Below, piece after piece: positions 1 through 10,373 of a stretch of DNA of 64,000 bases. The number at the start of each line of letters is the position of its first letter. Position 1 is the stretch's first letter. The notes under the pieces were generated by a model. It was not told where the DNA came from. It did no database searches and saw only the letters and a program-made list of their open reading frames with translations. A program made the translations under genes and the position numbers. This DNA comes from Microbacterium sp. (GTDB lineage: Bacteria; Actinomycetota; Actinomycetes; Actinomycetales; Microbacteriaceae), in the NCBI RefSeq assembly GCF_031178445.1, contig NZ_JAPSIY010000002.1, forward strand, positions 248,001-312,000. The letters run 5' to 3'.

Positions 1-2
1 CC

Positions 3-560
<558 letters not shown>

Positions 561-606
561 TCCGGCGCCATTCGACTAGCGACAGATTTTCTAAACAGGA
601 GAACTA

Positions 607-3600
607 GTGCTCGACGCAACTACTTTCGATGAGCTTCGAATCGGCCTCGCGACCGCTGACGACATCCGCGGATGGTCCTACGGTGAGGTCAAGAAGCCTG
701 AGACGATCAACTACCGCACGCTGAAGCCCGAGAAGGACGGGCTCTTCGGCGAGCAGATCTTCGGCCCCTCCCGCGACTGGGAGTGCGCCTGTGGCAAGTA
801 CAAGCGGGTCCGCTTCAAGGGCATCGTCTGCGAGCGCTGCGGCGTGGAGGTCACCAAGAGCTCCGTCCGCCGCGAGCGGATGGGTCACATCGAGCTCGCC
901 GCGCCCGTGACGCACATCTGGTACTTCAAGGGCGTGCCCTCGCGCCTCGGGTACCTGCTCGACATGGCGCCGAAGGACCTCGAGAAGGTCATCTACTTCG
1001 CCGCCTACATGGTGATCTCGGTCGACGAGGAAGCTCGTCACCGTGACCTCGCCACGCAGGAGAATAACATCCGCCTCGAGCTGAAGACGCTCGGCGACCG
1101 CCGCGACGCCAAGATCGCGGAGCGCCTGGCCAAGCTGGAGGAGGAGCTCGCCGCTCTCGAGGCGGAGGGTGCCAAGGCCGACGCCAAGAAGAAGGTCAAG
1201 GACGCCGCCGAGAAGGAGATGTCCCAGATCCGCAAGGGCGCCGACGACGCGATCGCCAAGCTCGAGCGCGTCTGGGAGGACTTCCGCACGCTCGAGGTCG
1301 GCGCGCTGCGCCCGGAGGACGACGTCTTCCACGAGCTGCAGGACCGGTTCGGTCAGTACTTCGAGGCCCACATGGGTGCGGAGTCGATCAAGCGCCGCCT
1401 GGAGACCTTCGACCTGGCCGGCGAGGCCGAGAGCCTGCGTCTGCAGATCTCGGAGGGCAAGGGCCAGCGCAAGATCCGTGCGATCAAGCGCCTGAAGGTC
1501 GTCAGCTCGTTCCTGGAGACCGGCATGAGCCCGGCCGCCATGGTGCTCGACGTCGTGCCGGTGATCCCGCCGGAGCTGCGCCCGATGGTGCAGCTGGACG
1601 GTGGCCGCTTCGCGACCTCCGACCTGAACGACCTGTACCGTCGCGTGATCAACCGCAACAACCGTCTTCGTCGTCTGATCGACCTCGGCGCGCCCGAGAT
1701 CATCGTCAACAACGAGAAGCGGATGCTGCAGGAGGCCGTCGACGCGCTGTTCGACAACGGTCGCCGCGGACGCCCCGTCACCGGTACCGGCAACCGCGCC
1801 CTGAAGTCCCTCAGCGACATGCTGAAGGGAAAGCAGGGTCGCTTCCGCCAGAACCTGCTCGGAAAGCGCGTGGACTACTCGGGCCGTTCGGTCATCGTCG
1901 TCGGTCCGCAGCTGAAGCTGCACCAGTGCGGTCTGCCCAAGCAGATGGCCCTGGAGCTCTTCAAGCCGTTCGTGATCAAGCGCCTGATCGACCTCGGTCA
2001 CTCGCAGAACATCAAGGCGGCCAAGCGCGCCGTCGAGCGCACGCGCCCCGAGGTGTGGGATGTGCTCGAGGAGATCATCCGCGAGCGTCCTGTTCTGCTG
2101 AACCGTGCACCCACCCTGCACCGCCTCGGCATCCAGGCCTTCGAGCCGCAGCTCGTCGAGGGCAAGGCGATCCAGCTGCACCCGCTCGTCTGCGCCGCCT
2201 TCAACGCCGACTTCGACGGTGACCAGATGGCTGTGCACCTGCCGCTGTCGGTCGAGGCTCAGGCCGAGGCCCGTGTGCTGATGCTCGCGTCTAACAACAT
2301 CCTCAAGCCGTCGGACGGACGGCCGGTCACCCTGCCCTCGCAGGACATGATCATCGGCCTGCACCACCTGACCACGGTCAAGGAGGGCGCTGCCGGTGAG
2401 GGTCGTGCGTTCGGCTCGGTCTCCGAGGCGATCCTGGCCAAGGACGAGGGCACCCTCGACCTGCAGGCGAAGGTCCGCATCCGCATCCCTGGGCTCACCT
2501 TCCTCGAGGGCGAGGCTCCCGAGGGCTACGAGAAGCACGGCCTCGTCGACGCTTCGCTGGGTCAGGCGATCTTCAACGACGCGCTGCCGAAGGGCTACCC
2601 GTTCGTTCGCGAGGTCGCAGACAAGGGCAAGCTGTCGCAGATCGTGAACAAGCTGGCCGAGGAGTACCCCAAGGTCGAGACGGCCGCCACGCTGGACCGC
2701 ATCAAGGACGCCGGTTTCCACTGGGCGACCCGCTCCGGTGTGACGGTCGCGCTGAGCGACATCCTCACCCCGCCGAACAAGGCCGAGATCGTCGCGGGCT
2801 ACGAGAAGCAGGCCGCCAAGGTCCAGTCGCAGTATGACAAGGGTCTGACCACCGACGCCGAGCGTCGTCAGGAGCTCATCAAGATCTGGACCGAGGCGAC
2901 CGACGAGGTCCAGGCCGCGATGAAGGCCCACTTCCCGGCGGACAACACCATCAACCGCATGGTGTCTTCGGGTGCACGTGGTAACTGGCTGCAGATCCGC
3001 AACATCGCGGGTATGCGCGGTCTGGTGAACAACCCCAAGGGTGAGATCATCCCGCGTCCGATCATCTCCTCGTACCGCGAGGGGCTGTCGGTGGCGGAGT
3101 ACTTCATCGCCACGCACGGTACCCGTAAGGGTCTGGCCGACACCGCCCTGCGTACCGCCGACTCGGGTTACCTGACCCGTCGTCTGGTGGACGTGTCGCA
3201 GGACGTCATCATCCGCGAGGAGGACTGCGGCACGACCAAGGGCCTCGAGCTGCCGATCGCGGCGCCGAACTCGCAGGGCGAGCTGGTGCGCGACGCGAAC
3301 GTGGAGAACTCCGTGTTCGCCCGTACGCTGGCCGCCGACGTCGTGAACGAAGCCGGCGAGGTCCTGGCATCCGCCGGTGACGACGTGGGCGACGTGCTCA
3401 TCGACAAGCTGGTGGCGCTGGGCGTCGAGAACATCAAGGTCCGCTCCGTGCTGACCTGTGACTCGGCCGTCGGTGTCTGCGCGCAGTGCTACGGCCGCTC
3501 GCTAGCGACCGGCAAGACCGTGGACATCGGCGAGGCCGTCGGCATCATCGCGGCCCAGTCGATCGGTGAGCCCGGTACCCAGCTGACGATGCGTACCTTC

Positions 3601-4482
3601 CACACCGGTGGTTCGGCATCCGCCGACGACATCACGCAGGGTCTGCCTCGTGTGCAGGAGCTCTTCGAGGCCCGTACCCCCAAGGGTGCGTCCCCGATCG
3701 CCGAGGCCGATGGCCGCATCACGATCGAGGAGACCGAGAAGGCGAAGAAGATCATCCTGACGCCCGACAGCGGCGACGAAGAGGTGGTCTACCCGGTGCT
3801 GAAGCGTGCGACGCTCCTCGTCGAGGACGGCCAGCACGTCACGGTCGGTCAGCCGCTGCAGGTGGGAACGCTCGACCCCAAGGAGGTCATGCGCGTCATG
3901 GGCGCCCGCGAGGTGCAGAGGTACCTCGTCGGCGGCGTGCAGGGCGTGTACCGCTCGCAGGGTGTGCCGATCCACGACAAGCACATCGAGGTCATCGTGC
4001 GCCAGATGCTGCGCAAGGTCACGGTCGTCGACCACGGCGACACGACGCTGCTGCCCGGTGAGATGGTGGACCTCAAGCGCTACCAGATGATCAACCGCGA
4101 GGCCGTGTCCGAGGGCAAGCGCCCCGCGTCGGGTCGTCCGGAGCTGATGGGTATCACGAAGGCGTCGCTCGCGACCGAGTCGTGGCTGTCGGCGGCATCC
4201 TTCCAGGAGACGACCCGCGTGCTCACGCAGGCCGCCATGGAGGGCAAGCGCGACCCGCTGGTCGGTCTCAAGGAGAACGTCATCATCGGTAAGCTCATCC
4301 CGGCCGGAACCGGTCTGTCCAAGTACCGCAACATCACGGTGGAGGCGACCGAGGAGGCCAAGAGCGAGCGCTACCCGAACCGGATCTTCGCGTCCGACGG
4401 GGCGTACGCCGACGGCGACTTCGGGTACGTCGACTTCGACGCGTTCTCGACCGACGACATCACCCCCGGCACGTACAACTGA
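607..4482 (+). CDS. rpoC: RNA polymerase beta' subunit
   Basis: RpoC, 1291 aa, the beta' subunit that with RpoB forms the active centre. The GTG start at 607 is preceded by AGGAGAA at 597-603, and the protein begins [15 protein letters not shown], the normal actinobacterial N-terminus. Visible landmarks are the zinc-ribbon cysteines near residues 60-80 ([16 protein letters not shown]), the catalytic NADFDGDQ motif around residues 533-540 that binds Mg2+, the bridge-helix/trigger-loop region and a second Cys cluster ([13 protein letters not shown]). The length is normal for actinobacteria, which lack the large proteobacterial insertions. A strong hairpin follows about 100 nt after the stop, so the rpoBC transcript probably ends there. 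Confidence 0.99.
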   Translation: MLDATTFDELRIGLATADDIRGWSYGEVKKPETINYRTLKPEKDGLFGEQIFGPSRDWECACGKYKRVRFKGIVCERCGVEVTKSSVRRERMGHIELAAPVTHIWYFKGVPSRLGYLLDMAPKDLEKVIYFAAYMVISVDEEARHRDLATQENNIRLELKTLGDRRDAKIAERLAKLEEELAALEAEGAKADAKKKVKDAAEKEMSQIRKGADDAIAKLERVWEDFRTLEVGALRPEDDVFHELQDRFGQYFEAHMGAESIKRRLETFDLAGEAESLRLQISEGKGQRKIRAIKRLKVVSSFLETGMSPAAMVLDVVPVIPPELRPMVQLDGGRFATSDLNDLYRRVINRNNRLRRLIDLGAPEIIVNNEKRMLQEAVDALFDNGRRGRPVTGTGNRALKSLSDMLKGKQGRFRQNLLGKRVDYSGRSVIVVGPQLKLHQCGLPKQMALELFKPFVIKRLIDLGHSQNIKAAKRAVERTRPEVWDVLEEIIRERPVLLNRAPTLHRLGIQAFEPQLVEGKAIQLHPLVCAAFNADFDGDQMAVHLPLSVEAQAEARVLMLASNNILKPSDGRPVTLPSQDMIIGLHHLTTVKEGAAGEGRAFGSVSEAILAKDEGTLDLQAKVRIRIPGLTFLEGEAPEGYEKHGLVDASLGQAIFNDALPKGYPFVREVADKGKLSQIVNKLAEEYPKVETAATLDRIKDAGFHWATRSGVTVALSDILTPPNKAEIVAGYEKQAAKVQSQYDKGLTTDAERRQELIKIWTEATDEVQAAMKAHFPADNTINRMVSSGARGNWLQIRNIAGMRGLVNNPKGEIIPRPIISSYREGLSVAEYFIATHGTRKGLADTALRTADSGYLTRRLVDVSQDVIIREEDCGTTKGLELPIAAPNSQGELVRDANVENSVFARTLAADVVNEAGEVLASAGDDVGDVLIDKLVALGVENIKVRSVLTCDSAVGVCAQCYGRSLATGKTVDIGEAVGIIAAQSIGEPGTQLTMRTFHTGGSASADDITQGLPRVQELFEARTPKGASPIAEADGRITIEETEKAKKIILTPDSGDEEVVYPVLKRATLLVEDGQHVTVGQPLQVGTLDPKEVMRVMGAREVQRYLVGGVQGVYRSQGVPIHDKHIEVIVRQMLRKVTVVDHGDTTLLPGEMVDLKRYQMINREAVSEGKRPASGRPELMGITKASLATESWLSAASFQETTRVLTQAAMEGKRDPLVGLKENVIIGKLIPAGTGLSKYRNITVEATEEAKSERYPNRIFASDGAYADGDFGYVDFDAFSTDDITPGTYN

Positions 4483-4579
4483 TTGAGGCGAGTGCCGGCG
4501 AGCTTGCTCGCCCGGCCGAGCCGATCGAAGTTGTGACGCGACGAAGTCGCGACCACAACTGACGCGCTGATGTGATTCA

Positions 4580-4611
4580 GGCCCCGGCCCTCCTCGGAGG
4601 GCCGGGGCCTT
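4580..4611 (+). terminator. Rho-independent terminator downstream of rpoC
   Basis: A 14-bp perfect GC-rich stem (GGCCCCGGCCCTCC / GGAGGGCCGGGGCC) with a 2-nt tip runs from 4580 to 4609 and is followed by TTCGTCG. There is no long U-tract, as is common in actinobacteria. It sits 98 nt after the rpoC stop and before the separately transcribed kinase gene. Confidence 0.8.
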
Positions 4612-4753
4612 CGTCGTCGCTGCGGTTGCGACACCGCGCGGGGCGGCCGTGCTGCGCGGCGAGAATTGCTCTGCGACATGAGACGGCACGTGCCAGCACC
4701 TGTCTCACGCCGCAAAGAAATTCTCGCGGCCGGCAGGGCGATAGTCTCTCGAG

Positions 4754-5674
4754 ATGAGCACTGAGAGCCCGCGCGCCGTCGTCATCGGAGACGCGCTGAT
4801 CGATGAGATCCGCGACGAGAACGGCGTGCGCGAGCTCGTCGGGGGAGCGGCGCTGAACGTCGCCGTCGGGCTGCGCAGACTGGGCGTCCCGACCACCCTG
4901 ATCGCCATGATCGGCGACGACATACCCGGTGAGCACATCCGCGAGTACCTCGACGATCACGGTGTCGCCCTGATCTCCAGCCCAGCGCCGCTCGGTTCCT
5001 CCCGGGCGGTGGTCACGCGGTCGCCGGGCGGAGAGCCCTCGTACGTGTTCAACGAGGCTGCGCAGCGGCGCAGCATCCGTTACGGCGACGATGCGCGGCA
5101 GGCGATCGCGGTGGCCGACGTCGTGGCCGTCAGCTGCTTTCCCTTCGACGTCCCCGCCGAGGTCGACGCGTTGGCAGAAGCGCTCGGCGACTCGCGGCTC
5201 GTGGTCGATCCGAACCCGCGCTCGGGCATGCTCGCCGACCGCGAGGAGTTCGTGCGCGGATTCGAGCGGCTCGCGCAGCGCTCGGCGCTGATCAAGGTGG
5301 GGGCCGACGACGCCGCCCTGCTGTACGACGGCGACCTCCGCGCCCTGCGCCGCAGGCTGCGCGCGCTGGGCGTGGCGTCGGTGCTTGCGACGGCGGGATC
5401 GGACGGGGCGGTGCTGGACTCGGATGCGGGTGTGTTCGAGGAGCCCATCACATCCCTGCCCGGCCCGGTCGTCGACACCGTCGGAGCGGGGGATGCCACG
5501 CTCGCGGCTGTCGTCGCGGGGCTCGCTGGCGGCGAACCGTCGTCGGAGGAGGGCTGGCGCAGGATGCTCCAGCGCGCCATGGCCGTGGCCGCCGCGACAT
5601 GCCGCGCGGAGGGCGGTCTGCTGCGCACGCCGGAGTCGCTGGATGCGGCCGAGCGGGGTGTCCAGGGCAGCTGA
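4754..5674 (+). CDS. PfkB-family carbohydrate kinase
   Basis: A 306-aa ribokinase/PfkB-type sugar kinase that transfers phosphate from ATP to a sugar or nucleoside hydroxyl in the cytosol. The N-terminal half has the substrate-lid glycines (ELVGGAALNVAVGLRRLG, around residue 35). The C-terminal signature DTVGAGDA (about residues 241-248) holds the catalytic Asp and the anion hole. The length is typical (300-320 aa). GATAGT at 4740-4745 ends 8 nt before the ATG, which suggests a leaderless transcript; no Shine-Dalgarno is present. It stands alone between the rpoC terminator and tRNA-Tyr, so context does not reveal the substrate; fructokinase is a reasonable but unproven guess. Confidence 0.88.
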   Translation: MSTESPRAVVIGDALIDEIRDENGVRELVGGAALNVAVGLRRLGVPTTLIAMIGDDIPGEHIREYLDDHGVALISSPAPLGSSRAVVTRSPGGEPSYVFNEAAQRRSIRYGDDARQAIAVADVVAVSCFPFDVPAEVDALAEALGDSRLVVDPNPRSGMLADREEFVRGFERLAQRSALIKVGADDAALLYDGDLRALRRRLRALGVASVLATAGSDGAVLDSDAGVFEEPITSLPGPVVDTVGAGDATLAAVVAGLAGGEPSSEEGWRRMLQRAMAVAAATCRAEGGLLRTPESLDAAERGVQGS

Positions 5675-5682
5675 GCGCCCGA

Positions 5683-5712
5683 TTTCACCTGCTCGCTCCG
5701 GGCGGGTATGCT
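5683..5712 (+). promoter_or_regulatory. Candidate promoter of tRNA-Tyr
   Basis: TTTCAC (5683-5688) and TATGCT (5707-5712) are separated by 18 nt and lie about 50 nt upstream of the mature tRNA end. The -10 is a good sigma-A match and the -35 is weak. No other promoter candidate is visible in the short gap after the kinase gene. Confidence 0.45.
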
Positions 5713-5760
5713 TGATCTTCGCGCCCCCGGTTGGCTGAGTAAGCCGGACGGGTGTGCACT

Positions 5761-5844
5761 GGCAAGTTGCCCGAGCGGCCAAAGGGAGCTGACTGTAAAT
5801 CAGCCGCGTAAGCTTCGGGGGTTCGAATCCCTCACTTGCCACCA
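5761..5844 (+). tRNA. tRNA-Tyr (GTA)
   Basis: The cloverleaf is complete. The acceptor GGCAAGT pairs with ACTTGCC (5834-5840), the discriminator is A and the CCA is encoded (5842-5844). The anticodon loop CTGTAAA gives anticodon GTA at 5795-5797, and the T arm contains GGTTCGAATCC. The long variable arm (type II) fits tRNA-Tyr. A terminator hairpin follows 6 nt later. Confidence 0.97.
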
Positions 5845-5850
5845 GACATC

Positions 5851-5879
5851 GAAAGGCCCTCGCGAAGCGGGGGCCTTTC
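5851..5879 (+). terminator. Terminator of tRNA-Tyr
   Basis: The inverted repeat GAAAGGCCC...GGGCCTTTC with a short GC-rich inner stem follows the tRNA directly. The CTTTCGG end gives a partial U-run. Its position right behind the tRNA supports the call. Confidence 0.75.
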
Positions 5880-5880
5880 G

Positions 5881-6245
5881 GCGTCTCTCGAGCGTTGCGG
5901 GATTCGAACCCGCGGGACCGCAGTCCCGCGGGGGTCCGGCCGTGCGGAGGAGAGCGCACGGGCCGCTCCTGTGACGGCCACCGTGCACGGAGACGAGAAA
6001 GGGCCCCACGCTCCGGAACGTGGGGCCCTGAACCCCGACCCTGCGTTGACATCACGCGCCCGCAGTGAGAAGTGGGGACAGATCAGCTGCGGATTACCCG
6101 AGTCGGGGCTTGGCCGAATGAGGGGATTCGTCTCGGCCTCTCGGAGGTTACGCTTGATCCTGCTGAAACTCAAATTTCAGATTTCAACCGGAGGCGATGC
6201 CGGCGGCGGCATGCTCGATAATCAGTGCACGGGGATTGGGGCCGC
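5881..6245. other. 365-bp intergenic region with a tRNA T-arm-like relic and regulator upstream region
   Basis: No gene is visible here. On the minus strand, bases 5913-5897 read as a perfect T arm (5-bp stem GCGGG/CCCGC around a TTCGAAT loop), but the sequence upstream does not fold into a tRNA: the potential D loop lacks GG and the acceptor has two mismatches. A strong minus-oriented hairpin lies at 6001-6028. Close to the GntR gene, CTGAAA-6 nt-TTTCAG (6163-6180) is an inverted repeat that could be an operator. Confidence 0.5.
6001..6028 (-). terminator. Orphan hairpin, minus-strand terminator-like
   Basis: GGGCCCCACG (6001-6010) pairs perfectly with CGTGGGGCCC (6019-6028). Read on the minus strand the stem is followed by TTTCTC, so it looks like a minus-strand terminator. 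No minus-strand gene lies to its right, so what it terminates is unclear. Confidence 0.5.
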
Positions 6246-6902
6246 ATGCCGATACCGAAGGCCGAGCCGCAGGATCGCACGCCGCGCCAGCTTGCGCGCG
6301 AGAGGGTTCTCGAGCAGATCCGCGACGCCATTCTCCGCGGAGTCCTGCTGCCGGGTGAGCGGCTCGACGAGGCGTCGCTTCGCGCGTGGCTCGGTGTGTC
6401 TGCGACGCCGATCAGGCAGGCGCTGCACGCCCTGGTCTTGGAGGGCCTGGTCGAGTCCGCTCCGCAGTCCCACACCATCGTGGCGGCGCCGCGGCCCGAT
6501 CGCGTGATCGCCAACATGCAGACTGTCGGCGTGCTGATGATCGGCACCGCGACGCTCGCACTTCCCGAGCTCGCTCGTGACGTCCGTGCACCGCTCGCGG
6601 CGAAGGCGGCCGGCGTCGCGGACCTGCTCGCCGCGCGGGAGATCCCGCAGGCGTCGAGCCTCGCAGGCGAGCTCTTCCTCGAATTGATAGAGCGCTGCCC
6701 GAACGATGTGCTGGTCGGCATCGTGCGCAAAGTCGGCACCTCGCTCGGCTATCAGGTGTTCACCGCGCACAGTGCACTCGACGACGATCTCGACGCGGTG
6801 GCCGACGCCTATCGCGCGCTGCAGCCGGCTCTGGAGGCCGGCGACGCCACGCAGGTGCAGAACGCGCTTCGGCGGGCATTTCTCATCGACCGATCGGTCT
6901 GA
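6246..6902 (+). CDS. GntR-family transcriptional regulator
   Basis: A 218-aa regulator from ATG 6246. The N-terminal winged helix-turn-helix (about residues 12-75) has the GntR pattern: ILRGVLLPGERLDEASLRAWLGVSATPIRQALHALVLEGLV. The C-terminal part is helical and of FadR/VanR (FCD) type size, but the metal-binding histidines of classical FCD domains are not obvious. A GTG at 6225 is an alternative start; ATG 6246 is preferred because GGGG lies 6 nt upstream and the domain begins soon after. An inverted repeat CTGAAA-N6-TTTCAG at 6163-6180 is a plausible self-operator. The effector is unknown. Confidence 0.82.
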   Translation: MPIPKAEPQDRTPRQLARERVLEQIRDAILRGVLLPGERLDEASLRAWLGVSATPIRQALHALVLEGLVESAPQSHTIVAAPRPDRVIANMQTVGVLMIGTATLALPELARDVRAPLAAKAAGVADLLAAREIPQASSLAGELFLELIERCPNDVLVGIVRKVGTSLGYQVFTAHSALDDDLDAVADAYRALQPALEAGDATQVQNALRRAFLIDRSV

Positions 6903-6927
6903 CGCCCATCGTTCATAGACTGAATCG

Positions 6928-7452
6928 ATGCGACCACTCACCGAGGCACAGGTTCGCGAGGCGATTATGAACGCGGATGCCGACGAGATCGCCCAGATCG
7001 GGATGCCGCACGACTTCGTCATCACCGACTGGGACTACCTCGATTTCCTCGCCTGGCGCGACCCGGTGTCGAGCAGACGCGGGGTCGTGGTCATCGAGCA
7101 CGGGGGGCGTGCGACCGGCATCCTGCTGCGATCCACCGACCCCGGCCGCACCCGCTCGGGCATGTGCAACATCTGCCGCACGCTGCAGCCCGGCAACCAG
7201 GTCTCGTTGTTCACGGCGCGTCGCGGCGGCGCGAAGGGTGCGCGCGGAGACAGCGCGGGGACGTACATCTGCGCAGACCTCTCATGTCACGAGAACGTCC
7301 GCCTCGCGCATCCCCTCGCGCCGAACGAGGTGCGCTCGCCAGGGCAGGCCGACATGCGCCTCGACGGCACCCGCCTGCGCATGGAGTCGTTCGTCACCCG
7401 GGTGCTCAGCGAGGAGGGAGGGGGCGCGGGATCGGATGCTCCGCGCGGTTAG
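6928..7452 (+). CDS. FBP-domain (treble-clef zinc finger) protein
   Basis: A 174-aa protein similar to the actinobacterial C-terminal domain of fibronectin-binding/EF-G-binding proteins (FBP_C). A zinc-ribbon Cys pair CNIC (about residues 76-79) and a second pair near CADLSC (about residues 115-120) form the treble clef. In other bacteria this fold binds elongation factor G and relieves fusidic acid stalling (FusB-like); that role is known for relatives and only inferred here. It follows the GntR gene by 25 nt in the same orientation. There is no signal peptide, so despite the family name it should be cytosolic. Confidence 0.75.
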   Translation: MRPLTEAQVREAIMNADADEIAQIGMPHDFVITDWDYLDFLAWRDPVSSRRGVVVIEHGGRATGILLRSTDPGRTRSGMCNICRTLQPGNQVSLFTARRGGAKGARGDSAGTYICADLSCHENVRLAHPLAPNEVRSPGQADMRLDGTRLRMESFVTRVLSEEGGGAGSDAPRG

Positions 7453-7507
7453 TCTGAGAGGCGCCGCCGGAGACCTCTGCGGTCGCAAGCGCATCGAAGG
7501 AGACGCC

Positions 7508-8305
7508 ATGAGTGACCCCGTCCTGTTCACCGTCGAAGCGGGTCTCGCACGCCTGACGTTGAATCGCCCCGCGAGCCTGAACGCGTTCGACGGCGACCTC
7601 GCTCATGCGTGGCGTGAGCGCACCGCTGAGGCTGTGGCGCGCGACGACGTGCGCGCGATCCTGATCGACGCGGCCGGCCGGTCGTTCTGCGCGGGCGGCG
7701 ACGTGCTCGCGATGTCGAAGGGCATGAACGGCGGCGAGGACATCACAGCCTTCGCCCAGGTGATCAACGACGGCATCCTCTCGCTGACATCGTCGGCGGT
7801 GCCCGTCGTGGCGGCTGCGCATGGCACGACGGCCGGGGGAGGCCTCGGCATCCTGATGTGCAGCGACTACGCGGTCGTCGGCGGGCGGTCGAAGATCGGC
7901 AGCCTGTACGCCAACATCGGCCTCACACCCGACCTTTCGGTGTCGGCACAGCTGGCGCGAGCGATCGGTGAGCGACGCGCCCTTCAGCTGGTGCTGCAGG
8001 ATCGTCTGCTGACGGCGCAGGAGGCCAGGGAGTGGGGCCTGGTCGCCGAGGTCGTCGACGGGGCGGATGCCGAGAGCGAGGCGGATGCGGTGCGTGAGCG
8101 CGCCGAGCAGATCGCCCGATTCTGGCTCGACGGCGCCGCCGGCGCCTACGGTCACGCCAAGCGCCTGGTGCGCTCGCAGCCGTCGCGCTCGTTCGCCGAG
8201 CAGCTGGGAGAGGAGGCGCGCTCCATCGGTGCCGCGTTCGACACTCCCGAGGCTCAGCAGCGGATCGCCGCCTTCGCCGCCGCCTCCTCCCGATCGTCGA
8301 GCTGA
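7508..8305 (+). CDS. Enoyl-CoA hydratase/isomerase family protein
   Basis: A 265-aa crotonase-fold enzyme acting on acyl-CoA thioesters. Both oxyanion-hole segments are present: SFCAGGD (about residues 58-64) and TTAGGGLG (about 106-113). The segment NIGLTPDLSVS has Asp where PaaG-type isomerases place their single acid, and a second catalytic Glu is not evident. This fits an isomerase (PaaG/ECI-like) better than a classical hydratase. ATG 7508 has AAGGAG at 7498-7503. The frame is open further upstream, but that extension would overlap the FBP gene in another frame and is rejected. Substrate unknown. Confidence 0.85.
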   Translation: MSDPVLFTVEAGLARLTLNRPASLNAFDGDLAHAWRERTAEAVARDDVRAILIDAAGRSFCAGGDVLAMSKGMNGGEDITAFAQVINDGILSLTSSAVPVVAAAHGTTAGGGLGILMCSDYAVVGGRSKIGSLYANIGLTPDLSVSAQLARAIGERRALQLVLQDRLLTAQEAREWGLVAEVVDGADAESEADAVRERAEQIARFWLDGAAGAYGHAKRLVRSQPSRSFAEQLGEEARSIGAAFDTPEAQQRIAAFAAASSRSSS

Positions 8306-8392
8306 CGTTCGGCGCGCCCGACGTTGTCCACAGAGCGCGAATGCCGCGCCGGAGGGCGTGGGAGGATGAAGTCATTGGCTGAGGGAGGAACC

Positions 8393-9409
8393 ATGTCTGA
8401 CGTGCCATCTCGCGCCGAAGAGCGTCCGGGGATGTCGAAGCTGCTGCGCGGTGCGATCTGGATCGCCATCGGAGCGCTCATCGCTGCGGCGCTCGTCTGC
8501 GTCGTCTGGGTGCTGGTCGGCGATCAGGCCGGACTGATCGGGCGGGCCTTCCTGACCATCCTGCTGCTGGCGGCATTCGCGGGCATCGCGATCGCCGAAT
8601 CGCATCTCTCCTCCCGCCGGCCGGAGTGGCTGGCGCTGGCGAGCATGGTGACGTGGATCATCGCGCTGCTGGTGGGCGCGGTGAAGATCTGGCTCCCGCA
8701 GGACGACGAGTACTTCGGATGGCCCTCGGAGCGATTCTTCCAGCTGCTGCTGGTGATCGGCATCCTCCAGCTCGCGCTGGTGCACCCGCGCCTGTTCGTC
8801 CGAGCGGCGCAGAGGTACGTCACGACCTTCACGCGCGTCATCGTGATCGTCACGTTCGTGATGCTCGGGGCTCTCGTCGCGCTGCTTGTGTTCTATCTGA
8901 CCTTCCCGGACCTGTTCCGGTACGACGACCTGTACTGGCGCATCACCATCGCGGTCGGCATCCTCGCGGCGGTCGGCACGATGCTCATTCCGCTGTTGAA
9001 CGCCCTGTTCGCTCCCCGCGCCGGGGCGGCGGGTGCTGCGTCGCAGACGCACGGCACGGCGCCTGCTGGATACCAGGGGCTGCCGCAGGGATCTGCGCAG
9101 CAGGCCTGGCCGACCTATGCTGACGGCCGGACCCCGCTGCCGGTGCTGCCCGACGGGTCGCCGGATTGGAACGCGTACTACACCGGGTATCCGACTTACG
9201 CGCAGCCGCAGCAGGGGCAGCCCGCACTGCAGCAGCCGGAGCCTCCGCGCCAGCCGGAGCCGCCGCGGCCGCCCGTGCTCGAGCAGCCGCAGGCCCCGCG
9301 GCCTCCCGCCGCGCCGCAGCCGCCCGCATCGGCGCCGGGCGTTCCGCCGTCGCCGGTCACCGTCGACTTCCCGCAGCCGCCTCCGGCGGCACCGGAGGCG
9401 CCTCGATGA
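8393..9409 (+). CDS. Polytopic membrane protein with Pro/Gln-rich C-terminal tail
   Basis: A 338-aa protein of unknown function. About six hydrophobic segments fill residues 20-205. The tail (about residue 205 to the end) is very rich in Pro, Gln and Ala, including repeats of the QPEPPR type, as in cytosolic or extracellular disordered linkers. ATG 8393 follows GGGAGGAA at a good distance; an earlier in-frame start is less likely. The stop overlaps the start of the inositol phosphatase gene (ATGA 9406-9409), so the two are translationally coupled. No recognised catalytic motif is present. Confidence 0.75.
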   Translation: MSDVPSRAEERPGMSKLLRGAIWIAIGALIAAALVCVVWVLVGDQAGLIGRAFLTILLLAAFAGIAIAESHLSSRRPEWLALASMVTWIIALLVGAVKIWLPQDDEYFGWPSERFFQLLLVIGILQLALVHPRLFVRAAQRYVTTFTRVIVIVTFVMLGALVALLVFYLTFPDLFRYDDLYWRITIAVGILAAVGTMLIPLLNALFAPRAGAAGAASQTHGTAPAGYQGLPQGSAQQAWPTYADGRTPLPVLPDGSPDWNAYYTGYPTYAQPQQGQPALQQPEPPRQPEPPRPPVLEQPQAPRPPAAPQPPASAPGVPPSPVTVDFPQPPPAAPEAPR

Positions 9410-10230
9410 GCTCTGGCGACCAGACATCCGCCGCTTCCGCCACCGGGCTCGGCGAACTCGCCGCCGACATCGCCCGTGAGGCCGGCGATCTCGCTCGCCG
9501 ACGCCGCGGGGAAGGAGTGTCGCTCGCCGCCACGAAATCGACGTTGGCCGACATCGTGACGGAGGCCGATCGCGAGGTCGAGCAGCTCATCCGCGACCGG
9601 CTGCACGATGAACGTCCGGACGACGGATTCTTCGGTGAGGAGTCGGGTGCATCGCGCGGTAGCAGCGGTCTGACCTGGGTCGTCGATCCGATCGACGGCA
9701 CCGTCAACTACGCGTACGGCATCGCTGCGTACTCCGTGAGCATCGCAGTGGTCGAGGGGGAGCCCGACCCGCGCAGCTGGAACGGGGTCGCGGCGGCCGT
9801 CTGCGCACCCGGGCTGGGCGAGCTGTTCACCGGCGTGCGCGGAGAGGGCGCGTGGCTCGACGGCATCCGTCTCTCTGTCAGCGCCGGCAGCCCGGCCGGT
9901 GCACTCCTCGGCACTGGATTCGGCTACGACCCCGCCACCCACGACGGTGATCTCGCGCTGGTGCGAAGGGTGATGTCCATGGCGCGAGACCTGCGACGGA
10001 TGGGTTCCGCGGCGATCGATCTGTCGTACGTGGCCGCCGGTCGCCTCGACGGGTTCTTCGAGCGCGGCCTCAACCCCTGGGATTTCGCGGCCGGCGCCCT
10101 GCTGGTCGAGGAGGCAGGAGGCGTCGTGTCCCGCCTCGACGTGGATGCTCCGCGCCCGCTGCTGATCGCCGGAGGGCCCGTCGTGCACGAGCGCCTGCGC
10201 GCCATCGTCGAGGGGGAGGAATCGCTCTGA
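9406..10230 (+). CDS. Inositol monophosphatase family protein
   Basis: A 274-aa Mg2+-dependent, Li+-sensitive-type phosphatase fold (IMPase/HisN/CysQ superfamily). The three metal-binding motifs are all intact: GEES (about residues 78-81), DPIDGT (about 95-100) and WDFAAG (about 225-230). In actinobacteria such enzymes act on inositol-1-phosphate, histidinol phosphate or 3'-phosphoadenosine phosphates; which one applies cannot be read from the sequence. The start overlaps the preceding membrane-protein gene by 4 nt. Confidence 0.88.
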   Translation: MSSGDQTSAASATGLGELAADIAREAGDLARRRRGEGVSLAATKSTLADIVTEADREVEQLIRDRLHDERPDDGFFGEESGASRGSSGLTWVVDPIDGTVNYAYGIAAYSVSIAVVEGEPDPRSWNGVAAAVCAPGLGELFTGVRGEGAWLDGIRLSVSAGSPAGALLGTGFGYDPATHDGDLALVRRVMSMARDLRRMGSAAIDLSYVAAGRLDGFFERGLNPWDFAAGALLVEEAGGVVSRLDVDAPRPLLIAGGPVVHERLRAIVEGEESL

Positions 10231-10373
10231 GAAGATGGAACGGGTTCATGGCTTTCTCAGCCGCGAGCCTGTAGTGTTTACCCGATCGTTACTTTCGTTC
10301 CCCTGAGCTGCTTGCAGCTGCGAGAGTGACCAAGCGCCCCCGAGCTTGAAAACGAACCCGAGAGATCTGACTT

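Noticed and set aside
604..3117. 837-aa open frame on the minus strand
   Set aside because: Antisense to rpoC; its His/Arg/Asp-rich, low-complexity translation is the usual mirror of high-GC coding sequence.
4659..4727. 9-bp inverted repeat GCGAGAATT / AATTCTCGC upstream of the sugar kinase
   Set aside because: Arms are 51 bp apart and there is no further symmetry; could be chance.
10231..10373. c-di-AMP (ydaO) riboswitch upstream of the M23 gene
   Set aside because: Expected from knowledge of actinobacterial wall hydrolase genes, but the conserved blocks of that class were not found by eye.
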